From assembly GCA_964463695.1 (NCBI GenBank), contig CAYXCZ010000005.1, positions 1 through 64,000 on the forward strand: 64,000 nt of DNA, in the 5' to 3' direction. A program made the translations under genes and the position numbers. Below are positions 27,779 to 36,596 of this stretch, one piece after another. Positions within the stretch are counted from its first letter, which is position 1. The number at the start of each line of letters is the position of its first letter. Under the pieces are notes generated by a model, which was not told the DNA's origin, did no database searches, and was given only the letters and a program-made list of their open reading frames with translations. This DNA is from JALNZU01 sp964463695 (lineage in GTDB: Bacteria > Bacteroidota > Bacteroidia > Bacteroidales > F082).

Positions 27779-28783
27779 TTAATGTAAAATCTTATACATC
27801 ATTTCCTGGTAAAGCTCAGCATCGTCAACAGAATTGCTTCCGTAACCTTTTGATTTTAAATCATATTCTCTTAATACAGCAATAATATTTACAATGGAAG
27901 CAATGCTGTAATTGGAAGCGGCTTCCTGATAATCCCCAACAAAAAAGGGATTCACTCCAAGTACACTTGCAATGTTATTCTTTGATTTATCAGCTGTATA
28001 ATGATACTTCAAAACCTTAATAAAAAATGAAAAAAGGATAATTACCACCATCATTATTGGGTTATCCTTTTTGTTGGCTCCAAAATAATTAATGATCTGA
28101 TTAGCCTTTACAATGTCCTTCCTGCCAATAGCTTTTTGAAGTTCAAAGACATTAAAATCCTTGGATATACCAATTTTTGCCTCCACTTCATTCTCAGTGA
28201 CTTTTGAGCCAACAGGCAATGAAATCATCAGTTTTTCAATTTCATTCCGCACCTTATGCAGGTCATTGCCAAGATAATCGGCCATTATTTGAGCTGCATT
28301 TGGGCTGATAGAATATGACCGTTGCTGCAAATACTTATTGATCCAATCAGGTATATTGTTGTCGTATAGCTTTTTAGCTTCAAAAAGCACTCCTTTTTTA
28401 TCAATTGTCTTGGCAAAACTTTTCCTGCCATCAATCTTTTTATATTTATAATTGATGACTAAAATTGTGCTCTCAGGAAAGGTCCCCAAAAAGGGTTCAA
28501 GCTTTTCAATATCCTTAATGTCTTGAGCTTCCTTTACAATGATTAACAGGTAATTACCCGACATTGGATAGGCACGAGCCTGATTAACGATGGTCATTGC
28601 ATCCACATCTCTGCCATACATTACAAGCAGATTGAATGCTTTGTATGACTCCTCCAGCACATGTTCTTCCAACATTTCGGTAATAGAATCAATAAAATAA
28701 GATTCTTCACCCATCAAAAAATACAGGGGATGAAAAACTTTATTGCGAATGCCCGAAATAATTTGCTCGTAGGTGATGGCCAT
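27779..28783 (-). CDS. holA: DNA polymerase III subunit delta
   Basis: A 334-residue clamp-loader delta subunit, which opens the sliding clamp during replication. Typical features: HPLYFLMGEESYFID near residues 18-32, a degenerate AAA+ fold without a working Walker A, DWINKYLQQRSYSISPNAAQIMADYLGNDL in the lid region (split here for length: DWIN, then NAAQIMADYLGNDL), and a C-terminal collar domain with GVNPFFVGDYQEAA. It starts two bases after the amn stop on the same strand, so the two form an operon. No other replication genes are near. Confidence 0.95.
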   Translation of the reverse strand: MAITYEQIISGIRNKVFHPLYFLMGEESYFIDSITEMLEEHVLEESYKAFNLLVMYGRDVDAMTIVNQARAYPMSGNYLLIIVKEAQDIKDIEKLEPFLGTFPESTILVINYKYKKIDGRKSFAKTIDKKGVLFEAKKLYDNNIPDWINKYLQQRSYSISPNAAQIMADYLGNDLHKVRNEIEKLMISLPVGSKVTENEVEAKIGISKDFNVFELQKAIGRKDIVKANQIINYFGANKKDNPIMMVVIILFSFFIKVLKYHYTADKSKNNIASVLGVNPFFVGDYQEAASNYSIASIVNIIAVLREYDLKSKGYGSNSVDDAELYQEMMYKILH

Positions 28784-28785
28784 GA

Positions 28786-29556
28786 TTAAAAACGAAGATG
28801 CTTTACTGTTGAACCATTATTAATAAGTTGCTCAAGCGATTCTATGCCAATTTTAAGATGTTCATTTACAAAGCGTTGATTAACCTTTTTGTCGCTTTCT
28901 GATGTTTTAACACCTTCAGGTACCATGGGCTGATCCGAAACCAATAAAAGTGCTCCTGTTGGTATTTCATTTGCAAATCCAACAACAAAGATTGTTGCTG
29001 TCTCCATGTCAACGGCCATGCTCCGTGTTTTGATCAGGTAATCCTTGAATTCATCATCATGCTCCCAAACCCTGCGGTTCGTAGTATAAACAGTTCCTGT
29101 CCAATAGTCTCTTCCATGATCACGAATAGCACTCGAAATGGCTTTTTGCAGGCTAAATGCTGGTAAAGCAGGCACTTCGACAGGCAAGTAATCATTAGAA
29201 GTTCCCTCTCCCCTTATTGCTGCAATCGGTAAAATGAAATCTCCAACGTTGTTCTTTTTCTTCAATCCACCACATTTACCAAGAAATAAAACAGCTTTAG
29301 GATGAATCGCTCCCAGTAAATCCATAATTGTAGCAGCATTGGCACTTCCCATACTAAAATTAATGATGGTAATATCACCTGAAGTAGCACAGGGCATCGG
29401 ACTATACTTGCCAACAATAGGCACATTATGCCACTCGGCAAACAGTTCGAGATAATGATTGAAGTTGGTAAGGAGTATATATTCTCCAAACGAACTTAAA
29501 GACTGACCCGTATAACGGGGAAGCCAGTTTTCGATAATTTCTTTTTTGGTTTTCAT
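28786..29556 (-). CDS. amn: AMP nucleosidase
   Basis: A 256-residue short-form AMP nucleosidase of the phosphorylase (PNP/UDP) superfamily, which cleaves AMP to adenine and ribose 5-phosphate. GKCGGLKKKNNVGDFILP near residues 93-110 and the nucleoside-binding SMAVDMETATIF near 180-191 are characteristic; the Glu of VDMETA is the usual ribose-binding residue. Length fits the Bacteroidota form without the N-terminal extension of E. coli Amn. holA follows at two bases. A TACATTTG promoter lies about 90 bases upstream. Confidence 0.94.
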   Translation of the reverse strand: MKTKKEIIENWLPRYTGQSLSSFGEYILLTNFNHYLELFAEWHNVPIVGKYSPMPCATSGDITIINFSMGSANAATIMDLLGAIHPKAVLFLGKCGGLKKKNNVGDFILPIAAIRGEGTSNDYLPVEVPALPAFSLQKAISSAIRDHGRDYWTGTVYTTNRRVWEHDDEFKDYLIKTRSMAVDMETATIFVVGFANEIPTGALLLVSDQPMVPEGVKTSESDKKVNQRFVNEHLKIGIESLEQLINNGSTVKHLRF

Positions 29557-29902
29557 GTGCAGAGGTACATAGAATAGTTCCGATGCTGCGATACTTACAT
29601 CGCATTGTTGGATAAATTACCAGAGCATCAGCGTGATTTTCTTGCACAAATGTAGTAAAATTTACATTTCTCCCAGCAATTCAAACATCAACGTGATATC
29701 CATATTACCCGAATACACCTGTTCAGACTTATTAATAATTGCAGAGCAATCAACAAAATAGATATCTGAAAAAACCAATGTGAGGGTATTAAAAAATAGA
29801 AAACTAAGTTATAAAAACCGAGAATTATCTTGAGAAATCTAGCATGGTCATCCTGGAAAAAATGTACTTTTACGCTGATTTATAAGTTTATCAATCAGGC
29901 AT
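29557..29902. other. 346-base divergent intergenic region
   Basis: It separates amn (minus) from the HsdR-N-like gene (plus). No gene seen. It carries the amn promoter and two copies of a 12-base sequence CATCA(G/A)CGTGAT, at 29626-29637 and 29686-29697, which flank that promoter. On the plus strand TACTTTTA at about 29865 is a one-mismatch -7 box for the next operon. Confidence 0.5.
29647..29679 (-). promoter_or_regulatory. Promoter of amn-holA
   Basis: Minus-strand TACATTTG (29647-29654) with TTG (29677-29679) 22 bases upstream. The leader would be about 85 bases. Confidence 0.5.
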
Positions 29903-30355
29903 ATGCAATGGTTTAAAACTCGTGAAAACGAAGGGAAAAAAGAAGTCTTTGATCCTGTACGGCGTAAATACATTGCGCTGACACCTGAAGAAGAAGTCAG
30001 GCAAACTACATTGTATCAATTAATTACAGATCTTGAAATGCCTTCAGGTCTAATTTCTGTTGAACACTCACTGCGGTTAAACCAACTGGATAAAAGATGT
30101 GATATCGTCGTTTTTTCTCCTGAAGCAAAACCTCTCATGATTGTTGAATGTAAAGCCAAACATATCCCTGTTACCCAAGCTGTGCTTGATCAGGCTTCAC
30201 GTTACAATATGGCGCTACAAGTACGCTTCCTCCTTTTGACCAATGGATTGGTTCAATATTGCATACAATACGACAATCTCTCCGATAAAATTTACTTTCT
30301 GGATCATATCCCTGATTACAAATCAATGTTAAAAATGGATTCAGAATCCAAATAA
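29903..30355 (+). CDS. HsdR N-terminal-like (PD-(D/E)XK) protein
   Basis: A 150-residue stand-alone protein matching the type I restriction enzyme R-protein N-terminal domain (HSDR_N_2 group). The PD-(D/E)XK core is visible: Glu54 in SVEHSL, Asp67 in KRCDIVVF, Glu82-x-Lys84 in VECKA and the supporting Gln97 in LDQASRYN. It could cut nucleic acid, yet there is no helicase, methylase or specificity gene nearby, so this is not a restriction system. Such orphan proteins are common in Bacteroidota and uncharacterised. It is followed after nine bases by the TPR kinase, probably in one operon. Confidence 0.8.
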   Translation: MQWFKTRENEGKKEVFDPVRRKYIALTPEEEVRQTTLYQLITDLEMPSGLISVEHSLRLNQLDKRCDIVVFSPEAKPLMIVECKAKHIPVTQAVLDQASRYNMALQVRFLLLTNGLVQYCIQYDNLSDKIYFLDHIPDYKSMLKMDSESK

Positions 30356-30364
30356 TTCATCATT

Positions 30365-33325
30365 ATGAAATGTCTAAAAAAAATTTGTTCGAAATTTTAC
30401 CTCAATCATTGCCTTATAATACTGGCATTCTTTATACATTTCGATGTTCGTGGGCAGGTTGATTCTGTTGCCAATTCAGAAAACACCAGATTTCAATCCT
30501 TAGAACAGACACCCGAAACCTTGGAGGACTATTTATATTTGGCTAAAACCTTTAACATAAAGGCTCCCAAAAAATCACTTGAGCTTAGCTTGCAAGCTAT
30601 TAAGTATGCCAAAAAAATTGAAAATCCGGCCTCGATTGCTAAATCGTACAAAAGTGCAGGAGTGGCAGCTTATTATCTATCCCAAATTGACGTAGCAATT
30701 CCATATTACGACTCCGCATTAGTTCTTTTTTCACAAATTCCGGATAGTATTGAGATGGCAAAACTGTATAATAATTACGGTGTTTTATACAGCGACTTTG
30801 GCCAATACGTCAAGGCAATTGAATATTATAACAAAGCACTTCAAATAAATTCCTTGATTGGAAACAAAGAGAGCATAGGTAGAAACAACAACAATATTGG
30901 CGCTATGTATTATAAATTAAATGCTTATGATAAATCTGCGTCCTATTTTAAAACAGCTTATACGATAGCTGAAGAATTAAATGATGAACCTTCTATGTTG
31001 ACTTCACGTAACAATTTAGGACTTATAAGCCATGCCGAGGGCAACTATATTGAAGCGATAGAGCTGTTTGATGATTGTATTACGATTGGGAAAAAATTAA
31101 ATGACAGCGTTGGCATGGGAAATGCCCATCTCAATATTGGTAATATTTATTTAGAGACAGGCCAGGTTGATAGTGCTTTTTTCCATTTGATCAAATCATT
31201 AAAAATATTTGAGCAACTTGATCGACCACATGCCCGCTCGTGGTTAGGTATTGGAAAGACACATCTCCTGAACAATAACAACAGGCAAGCACTAAACGCC
31301 TTTTTGAAAGCAGAAGAAGATTTCACTTATTTCCCTGATAATGAACTAAGAATAAAAGTACTTAAAGAACTCTACAAAAGTTGGGATGCACTAGGTAATC
31401 AAGCAGAGGCGTTTAAAGTGCTAAAAACTTATCATTCATTATTCGACTCAGTGAAAGAACTTTTCGATTCAACCGCCGTTGCGAACCTACAGGCGCGTTT
31501 TGAAGTGGAAAAGAAAGTTGATGAGGTAACAACACTTAAAAAGGAACATGTAGCTCAAACGAAAATCCTTGACGAACAAAAAGAAAAAAACAAACTTGAC
31601 AAAATATTATTGTATTTCAGTTATTTAACCTTGTTTATTTTACTTGTTGCATTGCTCCTTTATTTCAAATTGTATAAAAAACATAAAAAAATCAATCAGC
31701 TTTTACAAGGGCAAAACAAACTCCTTGAACAAGCCAGAGATGAACTTGCATTAAGTAACTCAATCATTGCAGAACACGAAGAAAGGCTCTCGCTGCTAAT
31801 CAACGCTTTACCTGATATTATTTGCTTCAAAGACGGGTTTGGACGTTGGCTCATTGCCAATCAGTCGGATCTGGAGCTTTTTAATCTTGTTGGCATCGAT
31901 TATAAAGGCAAAACAGATATCGACCTCATTCCTTTTAGTCCTTCAAATGATATTGCGTTTCGGGCCTGTGTGGTGTCTGATGAGGAAGCCTGGCAACAAC
32001 GAAAAATTACACGTAGTGATGAAACTATCGTTGATCCTTTGGGAAAAGAGCGGGTTTTTGATGTAATAAAAATACCGCTTTTTCAGCCTGACGGAAATCG
32101 GAAAGCCTTGATTGTTATAGGCAGAGATATTACTGAAAGAAAACTTACTGAACTTAAACTTAGCAACGCTTTAAAAAATGCTGAAGAGTCGGATAAACTC
32201 AAGTCATCATTTTTATCCAACATGTCGCATGAGATACGGACACCTCTGAATGCAGTCATTGGATTTAGCGAACTACTTGAGGATGAAAATTTAACCAAAG
32301 AGACAACACGTAAATATGTTAAACATATCAAAGAAAATGGTTCGGCTTTGCTTACGCTTATCGCAGATATTCTAGAGCTCTCACGAATTGAATCAGGCGT
32401 TTTTTCCATTCAGGAGGAGCCCCTCAACCTCAATGAATTGTTTAAAGAATTCTATCCAAATTTTCTTCAACTAAGCTACCAGAAAGGCAAGAAACACCTT
32501 AGAATTATTTCCAACATACCATCTAATGATGTCATTATACAATCCGATAAGCAGCGAATCAGACAAATCATGATCAATTTATTTGACAATGCGCTTAAAT
32601 TTACCGGTGAAGGGTCGATTGAATTTGGATTCAAGATTATTTATGATTCAGATAATAAATCGATGATAGAAATTATGATGAAGGATACAGGCATTGGAAT
32701 TCCAATACTGAAACAACACCTGCTTTTTAAACGCTTTACTAAAATACATGAAAGCAGCGGTATGGTTTATCCTGGTGCCGGATTGGGTTTAAGCATAGTA
32801 AATCAAATAGTTACAAGAATGGGAGGAAATATTAAAGTACTTTCTGAAGCAGGTAGCGGAACATCCGTGATTTTTTCATTGCCATATTTACCGGCATTCA
32901 TTACGGAAGCAGAGTTTGTACATAAAAACGAACTATCCAAGGACTTAAAAGGGAAAAAAGTACTCGTTGTTGAAGATGTTGATTCAAATTACGATCTGTT
33001 AAAAGTTATTCTGGAAACTTCAGGCATGATTGTTTATCGGGCAATTGAAGGATACAGAGCCATCGAAATTTGTCATGAGATAAGCGACTTGGACCTTGTT
33101 CTAATGGACATCCAATTACCGGGTTTGAACGGTCATGAAGCAACAAAAGCAATAAAAAAGTTCAGACCCTATCTTCCTGTAATTGCTCAAACTGCCTTTG
33201 CAATGGCCGATGAAAAAGATGCCTGTTTTACGGCCGGATGCGATGGATACATTGCTAAGCCAATTAAAGCTCAGTTACTTATGCCTGTTTTGTATCAGGT
33301 ACTTAATAAAGATGGTTTCCAATAA
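30365..33325 (+). CDS. TPR-containing hybrid sensor histidine kinase
   Basis: A 986-residue sensor. Signal or anchor helix about 14-30; an array of about six TPR repeats about 50-330 (e.g. LYNNYGVLYSDFGQYVKAIE); coiled coil about 370-412; transmembrane helix about 416-437; second coiled coil about 440-470; PAS domain about 475-595; HisKA with His622 in SHEIRTPLNAVIG; HATPase_c with DTGIGIP and GAGLGLSI; C-terminal receiver with Asp915 in LVLMDIQLPG. The TPR part is predicted periplasmic and the catalytic part cytosolic. There is no output domain, so the partner is elsewhere. It is coupled to the HsdR-N-like gene upstream. The signal is unknown. Confidence 0.93.
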   Translation: MKCLKKICSKFYLNHCLIILAFFIHFDVRGQVDSVANSENTRFQSLEQTPETLEDYLYLAKTFNIKAPKKSLELSLQAIKYAKKIENPASIAKSYKSAGVAAYYLSQIDVAIPYYDSALVLFSQIPDSIEMAKLYNNYGVLYSDFGQYVKAIEYYNKALQINSLIGNKESIGRNNNNIGAMYYKLNAYDKSASYFKTAYTIAEELNDEPSMLTSRNNLGLISHAEGNYIEAIELFDDCITIGKKLNDSVGMGNAHLNIGNIYLETGQVDSAFFHLIKSLKIFEQLDRPHARSWLGIGKTHLLNNNNRQALNAFLKAEEDFTYFPDNELRIKVLKELYKSWDALGNQAEAFKVLKTYHSLFDSVKELFDSTAVANLQARFEVEKKVDEVTTLKKEHVAQTKILDEQKEKNKLDKILLYFSYLTLFILLVALLLYFKLYKKHKKINQLLQGQNKLLEQARDELALSNSIIAEHEERLSLLINALPDIICFKDGFGRWLIANQSDLELFNLVGIDYKGKTDIDLIPFSPSNDIAFRACVVSDEEAWQQRKITRSDETIVDPLGKERVFDVIKIPLFQPDGNRKALIVIGRDITERKLTELKLSNALKNAEESDKLKSSFLSNMSHEIRTPLNAVIGFSELLEDENLTKETTRKYVKHIKENGSALLTLIADILELSRIESGVFSIQEEPLNLNELFKEFYPNFLQLSYQKGKKHLRIISNIPSNDVIIQSDKQRIRQIMINLFDNALKFTGEGSIEFGFKIIYDSDNKSMIEIMMKDTGIGIPILKQHLLFKRFTKIHESSGMVYPGAGLGLSIVNQIVTRMGGNIKVLSEAGSGTSVIFSLPYLPAFITEAEFVHKNELSKDLKGKKVLVVEDVDSNYDLLKVILETSGMIVYRAIEGYRAIEICHEISDLDLVLMDIQLPGLNGHEATKAIKKFRPYLPVIAQTAFAMADEKDACFTAGCDGYIAKPIKAQLLMPVLYQVLNKDGFQ

Positions 33326-33557
33326 TTTTCCTAAATCCCGGCTTCAATTACTAAATGAAACGAAAAAAGGAAAGATAGATAATAAGTTTCTGAGTAAACT
33401 TGTCTTTTAAAATATTTTCTATTGTCTTTTGAAGTAAATGAATTGCATACAGCTTTGTTAAATTAAACTAGTTTAATAATACCCAGAAATAAATAGGATG
33501 TGAAGAGAAAAACAATAAAACAGCACATTAAATGCTTTTTAGTTGTAATAAAAACTA

Positions 33558-33565
33558 TACATTTG
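33558..33565 (+). promoter_or_regulatory. -7 promoter box for the 33.6-kb operon
   Basis: TACATTTG, 22 bases before the start of the membrane-anchored unknown. No ideal -33 TTG. Confidence 0.45.
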
Positions 33566-33587
33566 CAAAAGAAAAAAATTCATAAAT

Positions 33588-34187
33588 ATGAAAAGTAACA
33601 TCATCAAACTGGTTCTATTTGTGGTAATCATCGTTCTTGGTTACTTGATTTATAACAGTATCAATCAACCACTTGATTTTTTGAAAGAGAAAAAACACCG
33701 TGATGTTGAAATAGTACAACGTCTGAAAGACATTCGCAGTGTTCAGACTCTTTACAAGAATGCAAAAGGAAAATACACAGGCAGCTTCGACTCCCTGATG
33801 CAGTACATCAAAGAAGGCGAGATTCCTGTTGTTAATGTTATTCCTGATCCAACTGATACAACATTCACCAAAACTATCAATGATACTTTGGGATATGTAA
33901 AAGTTATTGATACACTTTTTAAGCATCATCAAAATTTTAATTTAGCAGATTTAAAAATTATACCTTTTTCCGGTGGAGTTCCTTTTGAAATGGGGGCTGG
34001 TGAAATAGATCGCGGAGGAGTGAAAGTGAGTGTTTTTGAAGTTAAAGCACCTTTCAAAGTGTACCTTGCTGGTTTAGACAATCAGCGTATTCTCAACCTC
34101 GTTGCAAAAGAAGAAGCAATTGAAAGATTCCCAGGCCTGAAAGTTGGCTCACTCACCGAGCCATCGACAGATGGTAACTGGGAGTAA
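33588..34187 (+). CDS. Membrane-anchored protein of unknown function
   Basis: A 199-residue protein with one N-terminal transmembrane helix (about 6-23) and a soluble remainder, probably periplasmic. After the helix, the stretch VEIVQRLKDIRSVQTLYKNAKGKYTG resembles the alpha helix and first turn of type II secretion pseudopilins, but no prepilin cleavage site is present. I know no named family. It starts the group with DUF3822 (15-base gap) and rsmD; conserved neighbours of this kind are frequent in Bacteroidota but do not reveal the role. Confidence 0.75.
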   Translation: MKSNIIKLVLFVVIIVLGYLIYNSINQPLDFLKEKKHRDVEIVQRLKDIRSVQTLYKNAKGKYTGSFDSLMQYIKEGEIPVVNVIPDPTDTTFTKTINDTLGYVKVIDTLFKHHQNFNLADLKIIPFSGGVPFEMGAGEIDRGGVKVSVFEVKAPFKVYLAGLDNQRILNLVAKEEAIERFPGLKVGSLTEPSTDGNWE

Positions 34188-34202
34188 AAGTAACTCATTA
34201 TC

Positions 34203-35075
34203 ATGATTACTTCTTCCAGACCTTTTATTAGTCGTTACGACAAGGCCTTTAAAGAAGACCATACAAGAAATTATCATCTGACCATCCGGCTTGCGCCGGA
34301 TGGTTTTTCATTTGTCGTTTTTTCATTAGATAAAAATAGATATCTCGGTCTGGAAGCATTCAACATCAAACAGTTGGATAATGCAGTTAAAATGGCTGCA
34401 GCTTTAGACGAAATTTCCATGATTCGTCAATGGATTACCTACCCGTTTCACAGTGTTCTGGTTATTATCGATCATGCCCAAAACACTATCGTTCCAAACC
34501 CCTTGTATGAAGAGAAAGAAAAAGGCGTTTATCTCGCTTTCAATCAGCCTTTTCAGGATAATTGCAGGATACAGTCTGACGCAATGAAAGCAGCTGATGC
34601 ACACAATATTTTTTACCTTTCTAATCCTTTAATGGAAAAAATTAAGGATATCTGGGCCAACTCCCGGGTGGTACATATTCAGTCGGTTTTGATAGAAAGC
34701 CTGCTCATCGCTCAACGTAATAAAGCTACCGAGCAAACAGCTTTTGTTCATGTCAGAAATGATAGCTTCGATTTGGTCGTGTTAAAGAATGAAAAACTCT
34801 CATTTGTAAATAATTTTCGCTTTAACACGCCTGAAGATTTTATTTATTTCCTGCTTTTCAGCATGGATCAACTACGGCTAAACCCTGAAACTGTTATGGT
34901 TGTTTTGTCAGGTATGATTGAAAAGGGATCAGCCAATTATGATATTTTGTATCAATACATCCGAAATCTTTCATTTGCTGAGAGAAATACAACTTTTGAG
35001 TACAGTTATATGCTAGAAGAACTTCCTGTTCATCAACACTTTGTGTTGTATAATGCCCTGCAATGCGAATTATAA
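34203..35075 (+). CDS. DUF3822 family protein
   Basis: A 290-residue cytosolic protein of the Bacteroidota DUF3822 family. The start (LTIRLAPDGFSFVVFS), the middle repeat of beta strands (FVHVRNDSFDLVVLKNEKL) and the ending (EELPVHQHFVLYNALQCEL) are family-typical. The fold probably resembles actin-like/type IV pilus ATPases of the PilM type (two RNase-H-like halves), an inference from the strand pattern only. The 3' end overlaps rsmD by 13 bases, the usual arrangement for this pair. Function unknown. Confidence 0.85.
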   Translation: MITSSRPFISRYDKAFKEDHTRNYHLTIRLAPDGFSFVVFSLDKNRYLGLEAFNIKQLDNAVKMAAALDEISMIRQWITYPFHSVLVIIDHAQNTIVPNPLYEEKEKGVYLAFNQPFQDNCRIQSDAMKAADAHNIFYLSNPLMEKIKDIWANSRVVHIQSVLIESLLIAQRNKATEQTAFVHVRNDSFDLVVLKNEKLSFVNNFRFNTPEDFIYFLLFSMDQLRLNPETVMVVLSGMIEKGSANYDILYQYIRNLSFAERNTTFEYSYMLEELPVHQHFVLYNALQCEL

Positions 35076-35608
35076 AAGGTAAACACCAACGTAGGCTGAT
35101 CCATATTCCGATAGGGTTACCTGTTAGACCAACTACTGATCTTGCGAAAGAAAGTTTATTCAATATACTTTCGAATGACATTGATTTTGATGGCATGCGT
35201 GCTCTTGATCTTTTTGCCGGAACAGGCAATATTTCATATGAACTTATTTCAAGAGGTTGTGGGAGCGTTCTTGCTGTTGATCAACATCCTAAATGCACCC
35301 ATTTTATTGGTGAGACAGCAAAATTACTGTCGATGACAAATCTTCAGATTATCAGAGCTGATGCTTTCAAATTCCTTAAAATGCAAAAGCTACCCTTTGA
35401 CCTTATTTTTGCTGATCCTCCCTACGATATGGATCATGCCCAATATCAAGAAATTGTTGATATCATTTTTGAAAAGAATTTACTTAATCCTGAGGGAACA
35501 TTAATTATTGAACACTCCAAAGGGGTTCAATTTCTTGAACATCCACATATATTCGACATGCGTCGGTATGGAAAAGTTCACTTCAGTTTCTTCAGTCCTG
35601 AGATATAA
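35063..35608 (+). CDS. rsmD: 16S rRNA (guanine966-N2)-methyltransferase RsmD
   Basis: A 181-residue SAM-dependent methyltransferase that modifies G966 of 16S rRNA in the small subunit. The N-terminal MRIIKG(K)HQRR and RPTTDLAKESLFNIL match RsmD; SAM motif I is LDLFAGTGNISYE near 50-62, and motif IV is DPPY near 118-121, as expected for an exocyclic N2 methylase. Translationally coupled with DUF3822 by a 13-base overlap. Confidence 0.93.
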   Translation: MRIIKGKHQRRLIHIPIGLPVRPTTDLAKESLFNILSNDIDFDGMRALDLFAGTGNISYELISRGCGSVLAVDQHPKCTHFIGETAKLLSMTNLQIIRADAFKFLKMQKLPFDLIFADPPYDMDHAQYQEIVDIIFEKNLLNPEGTLIIEHSKGVQFLEHPHIFDMRRYGKVHFSFFSPEI

Positions 35609-35630
35609 AAAAACCGGCACTGTGGCCGGT
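35607..35630 (-). terminator. Intrinsic terminator for the DUF2795 gene
   Basis: On the minus strand, stem ACCGGC/GCCGGT with a six-base loop is followed by T7. It overlaps the very end of rsmD and may weakly serve the plus strand. Confidence 0.7.
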
Positions 35631-35638
35631 CATAAGTT

Positions 35639-35860
35639 TTAATATTCGTCTTCGTGAAAGAAGAAGTCTTCTTTGGTCGGATAATCGGGCCAAATATCTT
35701 CGATGCGCTCGTATATCTCGCCTTCATCTTCCATCTCCATTAAATTCTCAATGACTTCCTGTGGCGCTCCAGTGCGTGTTGCCCATTCCAAAAGCTCTTC
35801 TTTGGTGGCCGGCCAAGGAGCATCTTCAAGCTTTGAGGCTAATTCTAATGTCCAGTACAT
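35639..35860 (-). CDS. DUF2795-type small acidic protein
   Basis: A 73-residue acidic protein conserved across Bacteroidota. The phrase MYWTLELASKLEDAPWPATK and the ending EDIWPDYPTKEDFFFHEDEY are nearly invariant in the family as I remember it. DUF2795 is the closest named family. It has a well-formed promoter and terminator, so it is a separate, probably well expressed unit. Function unknown. Confidence 0.88.
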   Translation of the reverse strand: MYWTLELASKLEDAPWPATKEELLEWATRTGAPQEVIENLMEMEDEGEIYERIEDIWPDYPTKEDFFFHEDEY

Positions 35861-35888
35861 CGTTTATAAGTATTAGTGAAATTTTTTG

Positions 35889-35919
35889 CAAAAGTAATTT
35901 TTTTTCAGCGGTTGTCAAG
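35889..35919 (-). promoter_or_regulatory. Promoter of the DUF2795 gene
   Basis: Minus-strand TACTTTTG (35889-35896) with TTG (35917-35919) exactly 20 bases upstream; -7 box 28 bases from the start codon. Confidence 0.65.
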
Positions 35920-35951
35920 AAAAAAGAGCTAAATCGCTAAACCCGCTATGG

Positions 35952-36500
35952 TTATGTGTTCCAGAGAATTTCAGGACTTTTTGTAACCATTGAATAGTAT
36001 CTTCCCAACACAAAAAAGTAATCTGAAAGCCTGTTAAGGTACTTCAGGTCAATTTCCTTCACTGTATAACTCTCAGCCAGAAAGGTAGTAATGCGTTCGG
36101 CCCTTCGACAGACAGTACGCGCGATATGGCAATAGGAAACTATTGGATGTCCGCCGGGTAAAATAAAATGTGTTAATGAAGGCAATAACTCATTCATGTC
36201 ATCCATCTCCTGTTCCAAAAATACCACGTCTGATTCCTCAAGCGATGGCATTGATCTTGTTAATACTCCATCCTGATCTTCAGCTAAGTGGGATTCCAAT
36301 CTAAATAACTTTTCCTGAATGATTAACAATTTTTTGCGGTTAATGTCATCATCAGAAAGATGGTCACGAAGCAACCCAACAAAAGAATTCAGCTCATCAA
36401 CAGTTCCATAAGCATCAATTCTGGCATGGTATTTTGGGACACGCGTACCCCCAATGAGTGAGGTTTTTCCTGTATCGCCACTTTTGGTATAAATTTTCAT
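35952..36500 (-). CDS. Cob(I)yrinic acid a,c-diamide adenosyltransferase, PduO type
   Basis: A 182-residue ATP:cob(I)alamin adenosyltransferase, which makes adenosylcobalamin. N-terminal KIYTKSGDTGKTSLIGG (2-18) is the ATP loop, DAYGTVDELNSFVG the second ATP/trimer motif, and LPGGHPIVSYCHIARTVCRR the conserved helix with RRAER. Length is normal for a stand-alone PduO-type enzyme. No other cobalamin genes are nearby, so salvage of imported corrinoid is the likely use. A perfect inverted repeat lies just upstream at 36516-36538. Confidence 0.93.
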   Translation of the reverse strand: MKIYTKSGDTGKTSLIGGTRVPKYHARIDAYGTVDELNSFVGLLRDHLSDDDINRKKLLIIQEKLFRLESHLAEDQDGVLTRSMPSLEESDVVFLEQEMDDMNELLPSLTHFILPGGHPIVSYCHIARTVCRRAERITTFLAESYTVKEIDLKYLNRLSDYFFVLGRYYSMVTKSPEILWNT

Positions 36501-36515
36501 TGTTTGTTAAATGAG

Positions 36516-36538
36516 TAAACCGAGCAACGTTCGGTTTA
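36516..36538. promoter_or_regulatory. Inverted repeat, candidate operator upstream of the adenosyltransferase
   Basis: TAAACCGA and TCGGTTTA form perfect 8-base arms around a seven-base centre, 16 bases upstream of the start codon. The arms resemble TetR-type operators more than a terminator, since no T run follows on the coding strand. Role inferred. Confidence 0.4.
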
Positions 36539-36596
36539 GTGTTGCAAACTAATAACAGGCAATTGACGGAAATGTTTTACATCAATTAGCAAACAC

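Noticed and set aside
29903..30355. A restriction-modification or defence system near the HsdR-N-like gene
   Set aside because: No helicase, methylase, specificity subunit or other defence gene is adjacent.
36501..36596. An adenosylcobalamin riboswitch upstream of the adenosyltransferase
   Set aside because: The gap is under 100 bases and lacks the conserved B12 box; only a short palindrome is present.
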